NCBI GenBank assembly: GCA_023485685.1
Contig: JAMCZK010000020.1
Coordinates: 1 to 44,939 of the forward strand
DNA length: 44,939 nucleotides
Origin: Chloroflexota bacterium
GTDB taxonomy: Bacteria > Chloroflexota > Anaerolineae > Anaerolineales > UBA11579
Direction of reading: 5' to 3'
The notes beneath the pieces are model-generated. The model searched no databases and was not told the origin of the DNA. It saw only the letters and a list, made by a program, of their open reading frames with translations. The first letter of the stretch is position 1, and the number at the start of each line of letters is the position of its first letter. A program made the translations under genes and the position numbers. This document shows positions 37,968-44,939 of the stretch, piece after piece.

Positions 37968-38960
37968 TTGAAGCAACTTTCTATCGGTAAGTATCGCGGC
38001 TTGCAGCAATGTTCTACACCCAATGGGGCCTTGTCCATTCTTGCCCTTGATCACCGCAACAATCTGCGACAGGCTCTGGCCAACGCGGGCGCGGGTGCGG
38101 CGGGCCCACGAGAGCTTAGCGAATTCAAGCTACAGGTAACAGGCGCACTGGCGCCGAGTGCCAGTGCCGTTCTGCTGGATCCGGAATTCGGGGCGGCGCA
38201 AGCCACTGCGGCAAATCAGCTTCCCGGCGGCGCCGGGCTATTGGTTTCCGTCGAGGCGACTGGCTACACCGGTGAACCAACCGGGCGGGAAAGCAATCTG
38301 CTGCCGGGTTGGAGCGTGGCTAAGATCAAACGCATGGGCGCCAGCGCAGTGAAGATGCTGGTGTATTACCACCCCCAATCGCCGACCGCCAAACAAAACG
38401 AGGAACTGATCAAACAGGTGGCTGCCGATTGCGCCAAACAGGACATCCCCTTCCTGGTGGAGCCGCTTTCGTTCGCCATCGAACCCGGGCAAAAGAAAGT
38501 AACCGGACCCGAACGGCATGATATCGTGCTGGAAACGGCACGTCGGCTCACTCCGTTGGGAATGGATATTTTGAAAGCTGAATTCCCGCTGGATATTGAG
38601 AACGCAAAAACAGATGCGGAATGGGAAAAAGCCTGCAAGGCGCTGACAGAAGCCAGCACTGTTCCTTGGGTGCTGCTTTCAGCGGCTGTCGACTTCGAAA
38701 CCTTCATGCGCCAGACCACTATCGCCTGCGAACAGGGCGCCAGCGGCGCCGCTGTCGGGCGGGCGGTATGGAAGGAAGCGGTGGAACTGCAAGGCCCCAA
38801 ACGTGAAGCGTTCCTGGCGGATGCGGGCGCCAGCCGCATGGCTCAAGTTACCAAGATTTGCAATGAGACCGCGCGGCCGTGGACCACTATCTATCAGGCA
38901 GAGCCTGTAGACGAGAACTGGTACAAGGGTTACTCAGAAAAACGACAGGTTACTGGCTGA
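37968..38960 (+). CDS. LacD-like tagatose-bisphosphate aldolase
   Basis: 330 residues from a TTG start, with a GGAGGA ribosome site 4 bases before. A TIM-barrel aldolase of the LacD family: GKYRGLQQCSTPNGALSILALDHRNN (start), VLLDPEFGAA, VSVEATGYTGEPTGRESNLLPGWSVAKIKRMGASAVKMLVYYHP, and MDILKAEFPLD; several lysines could serve as Schiff base. LacD splits tagatose-1,6-bisphosphate to glyceraldehyde-3-phosphate and dihydroxyacetone phosphate; other family members act on sulfofructose-type or deoxy sugars. No tagatose kinase is present nearby, so the natural substrate is unproven. It converges with the GH57 gene; the two overlap at their 3' ends by 11 bases. Confidence 0.85.
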   Translation: MKQLSIGKYRGLQQCSTPNGALSILALDHRNNLRQALANAGAGAAGPRELSEFKLQVTGALAPSASAVLLDPEFGAAQATAANQLPGGAGLLVSVEATGYTGEPTGRESNLLPGWSVAKIKRMGASAVKMLVYYHPQSPTAKQNEELIKQVAADCAKQDIPFLVEPLSFAIEPGQKKVTGPERHDIVLETARRLTPLGMDILKAEFPLDIENAKTDAEWEKACKALTEASTVPWVLLSAAVDFETFMRQTTIACEQGASGAAVGRAVWKEAVELQGPKREAFLADAGASRMAQVTKICNETARPWTTIYQAEPVDENWYKGYSEKRQVTG

Positions 38961-41900
38961 TTTCGAGCATTGGAATCCGCGCAAAATCAGACGCAGTTAA
39001 TTCAGTTTGTGGCAAGCTGCTGGGGGCGAAGGATGATAGCCATTCTTCCTGGAAACCGGGCGCCGGCCAGACCAGATCCATGACGCGGGTGTGGTTGGTA
39101 GCCCCAACCGGTCCGCCACCGATGCGCCACTGCTCGGCGATGGGCAGCACATCGCGAACGCGCATCACGCCGCCGCTGGGGAAGCCTTCCTGGCTGAGCA
39201 CCATGGCGGTGAATGCCCAATCCTCGGGGTTGTCGCCCAAGATCGACTTGGGGACGCGAATGGTTATTTTGCGCTGACCGGAATCGGCCAGGATCTGGAA
39301 GTCGCTGCTGCTGGCCACCTGGCTGATGCCGTCTTCCTCGCTGGGCACATAGATGCCCGCAGTCCAGCCTTCGGCGTGGATGCCGAAATCCCAGGCGAAT
39401 GGGCCCTCCAGGGCCAGGTTGCGGCCGGGGAACAAGGCTTTGCCGCCCACACCATCGTGATCAGTATCGATGTAGATGTCGAAGGTTTGCAGCGCTAAAC
39501 CGTTCGGGGAGCCCCAGGGATTGTCCACCGGACCGCGCACCACGAACTTGAAAACGACATTTTCACCGTCTTCTCCGACTTGGAAATTCAGGATGTCGAA
39601 ATTACCCGCATTGAACACCACGTCCTGTGGATAGGTGTAAGTACCGGGGCCATAATCATCACCCTCGGGGTCGGAAACTTCGAGCAAGACTTCCGTGGTG
39701 CCGAGATCCGGAACGGTTAGCCGCGCGGGACCCTGGCTTGGAAGCTGATCCACGTCGGAAAGTGCAAATTCGCCATTCAAGCCATTTGGCAATTGATAAT
39801 AAGCGCGCAACGTAATCGTGTCGCCAGTATCCGCGTTGCCGATGGAAGAACGAGGAATGGCCACCTCGATGGATTCGGCAGAAATCCCAACGCGTAAGGA
39901 GGAGCCGGTATCCAGCCATTCGCCATTGGCAGACGCGGTGAAAAGCTGGGCTGAACCTGAAATCGGGTTTACCTCGAGTCGCAGTTCACCGAGGAATCCG
40001 AGGACAGAACCTGCGGTCGAGAAACTAATTGCCGAATCTCCTCCGGGAACGGAAAGATAAATATCTATTTTCGAGTCGTCTTCAAACGGAGGCGTCAAAT
40101 TCAAGCCGATATATAAATTGCTCGAGTCAAATCCATAGAGTAGGGATTCGAATACTGCACCTGAATTCGCCATCACGCCGCTTGCTGCCTGGTAGCGCCC
40201 GCCTGCAGCCCACTCTTCTTGGCCGATCACACCGTCGATCCTGGGCGTGAACAAACCCTGGGAGGATTGATCGGCAGTTGCCGGCGCCTGCGGAATAATC
40301 GGCACATCCAATATTGAGGGCGGCTGTTCGCCGAGCGCTTCATATACAAGTTTGAGCGTTGAGCGGTATTGTTCATCGAAAATGTCGTCGTTGCCGGAAT
40401 TCTGGTCGCCGCCGTACCACCAGAACCAATCCGATCCTTCGGCAATGTACATTTGCTCCAGCGCCGCATCCAATTGGGCCGAAGTAACCGCGTCTTTGTT
40501 TTCACCGGTGATGTAGGTCTGCAAAAGGGTGCGCGTTTGGGCAAGCAACTCCCAGGCAGCGTTCTCTTCTTCTTCGCCGATCCAAGTGGAGAAATCGTGG
40601 TTGATCCAGGAACCTGCCCACAGGTCTTCGATGAAAGGTTGTTCGGGCGCCAATGCGAGAAACTCGCTCGGCGTCACCGTCTTGATCAGGGGATCCTCAC
40701 TTAGCTGCGCGTAAAGGCTGTTGAGGAACTCCTTACCGTCATTCTCGTAGTACTCCCAGGCGTTTTCTCCATCCAACAGCACGGTTACCAAATGCGGACC
40801 TTCAGCGCCTGAGTCAATGAGTTCTTCACGAATATTGTGTATACGTGTAATGAAATCGGTGGCAGCCAGTTCCCCATCCATGCCCGAATAAGTGAAACCC
40901 ACCTTGTCTGAGATGACCACATCGCGAAACAGGATCGCTACGGGCTGGCCACGCCGCCCTTGGACGTAATAAGGCCGGTATAGCGAATCGGCGTTAACAA
41001 CGACATCTTGCGAATTGCGTTCAAAACTTTCCAGACCGAGGCTTTTTGCCAGCACACCCTCGTCGGAAGCAATCCATTGCAAGCCCGCCTGGCTGACCAT
41101 GGTCACAATCTCCTGCGCCACCGAGCCTTCAGCAGGCCACATGCCGCGCGGCGGGACACCGAAATGGTCCTCGTAGAACTGCAGGCCGAGTTCGACCTGG
41201 GCAGTCGCGTCTTGCCCATAGACGAATGGCTCGCCAGGCAATTCGAGCTCGGGTAGCGCTTCCCGCGCAAGCTGAGTGGTGACCAACAGAGGCAGGATGG
41301 GGTGAGCAAACGGAGTCATGGTGACTTCGATCAGCCCGGCTTTCTGCAGACGGCGATGCAGCGGGATCACTTCGCTGATGATGCGTAAGTGTTCGGCAAA
41401 AACTATTCCCTTGTCGCCTTCATTGAATCCCTCACCTTTTGCGACCAAGGACGCCAGCGGTTCCTGAGCCAACCAATCGGGATCGGTCCAGGCCAAATTG
41501 AACAGCACCTGCAAATCGCGAAAGTCCTGGACGCTATATGCACTAACGGGATCGTTGTTTCCATCCCGCAAGGCCAGCAATTCCTGGTAACGCGGGAAGC
41601 GCGAGATGATCTCGCGGTTCGTATCGAAGAAGCGATCGAGGATGAATTGCTTTTCTTCGCTGGTTAATTCGTCGGCGGGGACCTCAGCCATCGCCCAATA
41701 GAGGTCCTTGGCGCCCGCCTCAAAGTCATCCAATTGGCGGATCAAGCTCGGGGTGATGTTGAAGGTGGCATGGATCTGGGGATACTCTTCCAGCATGGCG
41801 GCCATGTCCAGATAATCCTTGGCAGCATGGACGCGCACCCAGGGCCGAACGTAAAGGCCCGTCTCGGGATCCTTATAGTAAACGGGTTGGTGCTGGTGCC

Positions 41901-42036
41901 AGATAATGGCCAGATAGATGGGCTCGCCTTCAGGTGCCGGACTGACTTCGGTCGCGTCAACAGAAGGACTTGCGGGCGCGCAGGCAACTATGAAAGATAG
42001 GAGAATTACGCCAGCAACGAGATTATGCAGTTTCAT
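38950..42036 (-). CDS. GH57 glycoside hydrolase lipoprotein with glucodextranase-type C-terminal domain
   Basis: 1028 residues from the ATG at 42036, which overlaps the GH13 stop (ATGA). Signal peptide with lipobox FIVAC. The GH57 catalytic domain spans about 30-480: YLAIIWHQHQPVYYKDPETG (start motif), the likely nucleophile Glu in MWPAEGSVAQ, and the likely general acid Asp in VTVLLDGENAWEYY. A middle beta domain is at about 590-760. A C-terminal binding domain of the glucodextranase type (DILNFQVGEDGENVVFKFVV, FDIYIDTDHDGVGG) covers about 770-1000. GH57 enzymes act on alpha-glucans (amylase, amylopullulanase, branching). It is anchored outside the cell and would produce maltodextrins for the ABC importer. 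Confidence 0.9.
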   Translation of the reverse strand: MKLHNLVAGVILLSFIVACAPASPSVDATEVSPAPEGEPIYLAIIWHQHQPVYYKDPETGLYVRPWVRVHAAKDYLDMAAMLEEYPQIHATFNITPSLIRQLDDFEAGAKDLYWAMAEVPADELTSEEKQFILDRFFDTNREIISRFPRYQELLALRDGNNDPVSAYSVQDFRDLQVLFNLAWTDPDWLAQEPLASLVAKGEGFNEGDKGIVFAEHLRIISEVIPLHRRLQKAGLIEVTMTPFAHPILPLLVTTQLAREALPELELPGEPFVYGQDATAQVELGLQFYEDHFGVPPRGMWPAEGSVAQEIVTMVSQAGLQWIASDEGVLAKSLGLESFERNSQDVVVNADSLYRPYYVQGRRGQPVAILFRDVVISDKVGFTYSGMDGELAATDFITRIHNIREELIDSGAEGPHLVTVLLDGENAWEYYENDGKEFLNSLYAQLSEDPLIKTVTPSEFLALAPEQPFIEDLWAGSWINHDFSTWIGEEEENAAWELLAQTRTLLQTYITGENKDAVTSAQLDAALEQMYIAEGSDWFWWYGGDQNSGNDDIFDEQYRSTLKLVYEALGEQPPSILDVPIIPQAPATADQSSQGLFTPRIDGVIGQEEWAAGGRYQAASGVMANSGAVFESLLYGFDSSNLYIGLNLTPPFEDDSKIDIYLSVPGGDSAISFSTAGSVLGFLGELRLEVNPISGSAQLFTASANGEWLDTGSSLRVGISAESIEVAIPRSSIGNADTGDTITLRAYYQLPNGLNGEFALSDVDQLPSQGPARLTVPDLGTTEVLLEVSDPEGDDYGPGTYTYPQDVVFNAGNFDILNFQVGEDGENVVFKFVVRGPVDNPWGSPNGLALQTFDIYIDTDHDGVGGKALFPGRNLALEGPFAWDFGIHAEGWTAGIYVPSEEDGISQVASSSDFQILADSGQRKITIRVPKSILGDNPEDWAFTAMVLSQEGFPSGGVMRVRDVLPIAEQWRIGGGPVGATNHTRVMDLVWPAPGFQEEWLSSFAPSSLPQTELTASDFARIPMLEISQ

Positions 42037-43667
42037 TCTTTCCAAGGTTTGTCTTGCGCCCGCCGACGGATCAGCGATTGATAAAAGGCAAACAGCTCGC
42101 GATCTTGGAACTTCCCCCAATCCATGGGAGCGCGACATCCTACCAGGCGGTCGTGCGGATCATCGGTCTGAAATTCTGACATCCCGACTTCTGTGCCATA
42201 GTAAATGATCGGCGGACCGGGGAGCTTGAACTGCAGCTCCGCTGCAGCTCTCAATTTTTGCTTGTCCTCACCGGCAATGAACAAAAAGCGTTTCATGTCG
42301 TGGTTGTCGAGGAAGGTTGGCAGCAACATTCCAGATTCTCTAAAGAAATCAAGATGGCGGCGAAGGAAGATGTCAAAATTATGCATGGTGATGCTGCCGT
42401 ATCCATACGCCCGCCGGACCGTCTCGTTGAAATTGAAATCCAACAAACCGTCCACCCGGCCCGCATAGCGCAGCATTTCGCTGGGAGGTTCAACAACTTC
42501 CGCGAAACAAAAACTTTCGGGGTTGGCCTGCTTGCAGGCCATCTGGAATTCCGTCCAGAATTCAGGCCCGGGTCCTTGTGCATGGTCGAGTCGGAAGCCA
42601 TCAACCTCGAATTCCGTTAGCCAGAAGCGCGCAATATCGAACATCCATTTACGTGTGGCTTCATTGGTCAGGTTGATCTGCGGCATGCTGCGCACGCCGA
42701 AATAAGTGCGATAACCGATTTCCGACTCGTCGAAGACAAAATGCTCACGGTAGGGGCTCTCCGCCTTCGCCAAGGCATCTACAAAATAGGGGTGCTCGTA
42801 AGACAGGTGGTTGGCCACCAGATCGAGGATGATCTTGATTCCGCGTGTGTGCGCCTCTTTGATCAGCGCATGCATCGCCTCTTCCCCACCCAGGCGCTTT
42901 GACACCGCTTGATAATCAGTCACATCGTAACCGTGATAGCTGGTGCTCGGCCATGTGGGACTCAACCAAATAGCCGTGGCTCCCAATTCCGAAATGTGAT
43001 CCAGCTTATCGCGGATGCCCCATAACGTACCCCCGCAAAAATCACTGAGATGCGCGGTTTGGGTCCACTCGCGACCGATGCCGGGGTGGAAACGATCGGA
43101 GAAGATGTGGTAGATCACCGCTTCCCGTGCCCAATCCGGCGCGGGATATTGTGTCACGTGGTAAGAGAAGATCTTTCCACTCAGTGGATCCTCGGGTTTC
43201 GCCTCCGGAATGGGGGTATTGGCGAAGTGCGCACGGGTGGCCAGTTCCTGTTGAAATTTCGGCTCGGGCCAGTCGGCGTAGGCGGCAGCTTTCCCACCTT
43301 TCATTCCCACGATACGGTAGCGTACCAGCGTGCCTTCCGGCTGGGCGGGAATCTCACCACGCCAGGTTTCCATGTAGCCCCAACTTAGCGTGTCCCACTC
43401 GACACGCGACCGTGAGAGTCTGGCAGTTTTGACCTCACCATCAGCATCATTCGATGTATCCGGCTGGGTGCCATTGGTTGTGTAATAACAAACGATTTCG
43501 TCCAGATCCAGATCGCTACCCACTTTTGCGATGACCGCCACGGGTTTATCGGGCTTTGGATCGAGTGGATCGGTAGCGTAATTGTGCTGAAGTCCGCTGC
43601 GATGCGCGCGGTAGCGGATGAGCTTAAGCTCATCCGTGATTAAAGAGCCAAATATAGTGTCATGCAT
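42033..43667 (-). CDS. GH13 alpha-amylase family enzyme (cyclomaltodextrinase-like)
   Basis: 544 residues, cytoplasmic (no signal peptide). An N-terminal beta domain (about 1-130) carries a KVGSDLDLDEIVCYYTT block as in neopullulanase/cyclomaltodextrinase enzymes. The TIM barrel has GGTLWGIRDKLDHISELGATAIWLSP, DLVANHLSYEHP, nucleophile Asp361 (GFRLDHAQG), acid/base Glu390 (CFAEVVEP) and transition-state Asp457 (FLDNHDMKR). Length is a bit short at the C-terminal beta domain, with the end at PWKE. It would hydrolyse imported maltodextrins. It is followed by the GH57 gene with ATGA overlap and preceded by the ABC permease genes, forming one carbohydrate operon. Confidence 0.92.
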   Translation of the reverse strand: MHDTIFGSLITDELKLIRYRAHRSGLQHNYATDPLDPKPDKPVAVIAKVGSDLDLDEIVCYYTTNGTQPDTSNDADGEVKTARLSRSRVEWDTLSWGYMETWRGEIPAQPEGTLVRYRIVGMKGGKAAAYADWPEPKFQQELATRAHFANTPIPEAKPEDPLSGKIFSYHVTQYPAPDWAREAVIYHIFSDRFHPGIGREWTQTAHLSDFCGGTLWGIRDKLDHISELGATAIWLSPTWPSTSYHGYDVTDYQAVSKRLGGEEAMHALIKEAHTRGIKIILDLVANHLSYEHPYFVDALAKAESPYREHFVFDESEIGYRTYFGVRSMPQINLTNEATRKWMFDIARFWLTEFEVDGFRLDHAQGPGPEFWTEFQMACKQANPESFCFAEVVEPPSEMLRYAGRVDGLLDFNFNETVRRAYGYGSITMHNFDIFLRRHLDFFRESGMLLPTFLDNHDMKRFLFIAGEDKQKLRAAAELQFKLPGPPIIYYGTEVGMSEFQTDDPHDRLVGCRAPMDWGKFQDRELFAFYQSLIRRRAQDKPWKE

Positions 43668-43718
43668 TACTAGTCCATTGGAATGAAGAATTAATCAACG
43701 GATAAGCGCTAACAGCAA

Positions 43719-44648
43719 CTAGCCTTTGACCGCTCCCTGGGTCAAACCGCTGACGATGTAATCCTGCAATATTGTATAAATGGCCGCGGCGGGAATAGCG
43801 CCGAGCAAAGCCCCGGCGGCGAAGATGCCCCAGGATTGGGCGAAATTCTGGTCCACATAAAGATACAGGCCCGCCATCAAAGTGAATTGTTCGGTGCTGC
43901 GCAGCAAAACTCTGGCGAGAATGAATTCATTATAGGTACCCACGAAGGCCAGCACGCCAACCACGGCCAAGACCGGCCGCACCAGAGGAAAGATCAGCGC
44001 CCAGAAAGCCTGCCAGTGGGTGGCCCCGTCCACTGCAGCCGACTCGTCGATGTCGCGCGGGATCGAATCAAAGTAACCTTTCATCAACCAAATATTGATG
44101 CCCATCGCCGCGCCCAGATAAACCATGATCAGGCCGCCGTGTGTATTGAGGCCAAAGGCCGGGAAATATTCGCCGATCTGGCGCAAGAATAAGAACAACG
44201 CCACCATGGTGAGCAAATTAGGGAATACCTGAATCAGCAAGATGGTGACCAGCAGGGTGCGGCGGCCGCGGAAACGGAAGCGCGAAAACGCGTAAGCCGT
44301 CAACATGGTTACGAAGACCGCCAGTGCAGCGGTGATTCCCGCCACTTTTGTCGAATTCCACATCCACAGGAAAAATGGGTGCAGCGGGTCATTGAGCAAC
44401 GCCTTGAAGTTTGCCGTGGAGGCATTGGGAGGGATGAAGGCTTGAGTAGCCATTGAAGAAGAAGGGTTGAAAGCCGCTGAAATGATCCAGGCAATCGGGA
44501 ACAACGCAAATAGGAGCGCAAGGATAGTGGCAATGATCTGTCCTAGGCGGCGTGTTCGGCGTTGGCCGTGTAATGAACCGCCCAAGCGAGCGGTCTCTAC
44601 ACGAGTTCTTGGGAGCAACGCGGGCTTGGCTACAGTTTGCTCAGACAT
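43719..44648 (-). CDS. malG: MalG-type sugar ABC transporter permease
   Basis: 309 residues with six membrane helices. The EAA loop is at SIPRDIDESAAVDGATHWQAFWALIFPLVRP, the coupling site for the ATPase. The N-terminal basic part and ALFPIAWIISAAFNPS periplasmic opening are typical of MalG. GGLIMVYLGAAMGINIWLMKGYFDSI just before the EAA loop also matches. It pairs with the MalF-type gene upstream (8-base overlap). Together with an ATPase and a binding protein outside the window they import maltodextrin; the neighbouring GH13 and GH57 genes support this substrate. Stop precedes the GH13 start by 51 bases. Confidence 0.9.
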   Translation of the reverse strand: MSEQTVAKPALLPRTRVETARLGGSLHGQRRTRRLGQIIATILALLFALFPIAWIISAAFNPSSSMATQAFIPPNASTANFKALLNDPLHPFFLWMWNSTKVAGITAALAVFVTMLTAYAFSRFRFRGRRTLLVTILLIQVFPNLLTMVALFLFLRQIGEYFPAFGLNTHGGLIMVYLGAAMGINIWLMKGYFDSIPRDIDESAAVDGATHWQAFWALIFPLVRPVLAVVGVLAFVGTYNEFILARVLLRSTEQFTLMAGLYLYVDQNFAQSWGIFAAGALLGAIPAAAIYTILQDYIVSGLTQGAVKG

Positions 44649-44939
44649 TTTCGGAGATCTCCTCCCAGGTGCCCATGAAACGATATTGGAACAATGTAAT
44701 GACCGCCACGATCATAAAGATCACGATGGTGATGGCGTTGGCATAACCGTAATCGGCGCCTCGGCCCGATTCGAAAGCCAGGCGGAAAGTATAAGAAATC
44801 AGGATATCGGTGTAACCCGCCGGAGTAGCCGTATTAGGTATCGGTGGCCGGCCCTCGTTGTAAGCGTAGATTACGGCAAAATTGTTGAAGTTGAACGTGA
44901 AAGAAGCAATCAACAGTGGACCCACTGCCACCAGCAGCA
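44641..44939 (-). CDS. malF: MalF-type sugar ABC transporter permease, C-terminal part
   Basis: Only the last ~99 residues are visible; the gene starts beyond the right edge. Visible segments: VGPLLIASFTFNFNNFAVIYAYNEGRPP (post-EAA helix, the FNFNNF motif is typical of MalF), NTATPAGYTDILISYTFRLAF, then the last helix (GYANAITIVIFMIVAVITLFQYRFM) and the tail WEEISENV. Overlaps malG by 8 bases, so they are translated together. The identity as MalF rests on the FNFNNF..YTDILISYTF block and the partner. Confidence 0.88.
   Translation of the reverse strand, partial: LLVAVGPLLIASFTFNFNNFAVIYAYNEGRPPIPNTATPAGYTDILISYTFRLAFESGRGADYGYANAITIVIFMIVAVITLFQYRFMGTWEEISENV

Noticed and set aside
37968-38960. 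Lactose/galactose (tagatose) pathway operon
   Set aside because: Only the aldolase is present; no kinase, isomerase or transporter of that pathway is adjacent, so the substrate is left open.

Overview
The window looks like a chromosomal segment from a Chloroflexota bacterium, most consistent with an Anaerolineae-like lineage. This is inferred from style and gene content. There are many lipoproteins and membrane proteins with Thr-Pro-rich linkers, LysM and SH3-like appendages, a RodZ-like protein with two HTH domains, a mevalonate gene set resembling the archaeal complex, and abundant short interspersed repeats. No rRNA, tRNA, CRISPR array, integrase or transposase was seen.

Layout. 1-5.5 kb: end of a lipoprotein gene, a DUF389 membrane protein, rplI, a RodZ-like gene and rimO. 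5.6-11.2 kb (minus strand): SIMPL lipoprotein, C39-like/LysM protein, an M23-fold lipoprotein that has lost its catalytic histidines, rho, a NUDIX ADP-ribose pyrophosphatase and a LysM lipoprotein. 11.2-12.0 kb: intergenic DNA with a hairpin, a decayed gene end and a perfect CRP/FNR-type palindrome. 12.0-16.8 kb (plus): a likely nitric-oxide module of ABM protein, cation diffusion facilitator, hemerythrin, DUF6448 protein and quinol-type nitric oxide reductase. 16.9-19.4 kb (minus): ABC exporter whose permease is frameshifted in a G-run. 19.9-24.2 kb (minus): HMG-CoA reductase, HMG-CoA synthase, a thiolase-fold protein without its catalytic residues, and a DUF35 zinc-ribbon/OB protein. 24.3-26.2 kb (minus): a coiled-coil protein and a lipoprotein. 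26.3-31.2 kb (plus): a tyrosine/homogentisate degradation operon (hppD, FAH-family, hmgA, flavin reductase-like) into which two copies of a four-helix-bundle cassette are inserted. 31.4-34.9 kb: MscS-like channel, a small protein and an M3 oligoendopeptidase. 35-37.8 kb (minus): secreted protein, TadE, lipoprotein, SET-domain protein. 38.0-44.9 kb: a LacD-like aldolase (plus), then a minus-strand maltodextrin system of ABC permeases, GH13 and GH57 lipoprotein.

The most striking feature no gene call explains is the set of small repeat systems. The four-helix-bundle genes at 26342 and 28840 each sit between inverted arrays of a degenerate heptanucleotide (YAGCNNT), and the downstream array supplies the C-terminal codons and the stop. 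Gene-free arrays of the same kind flank the mevalonate trio. A second, MITE-like family of hairpin elements has TIRs AACCTTGCGA/TCGCAAGGTT in some copies. One copy sits beside a duplicated fragment of the flavin reductase gene, one is translated in frame inside the oligoendopeptidase, and one supplies the start of the M23 lipoprotein gene.

All functional calls rest on reading motifs by eye; no database search was run.
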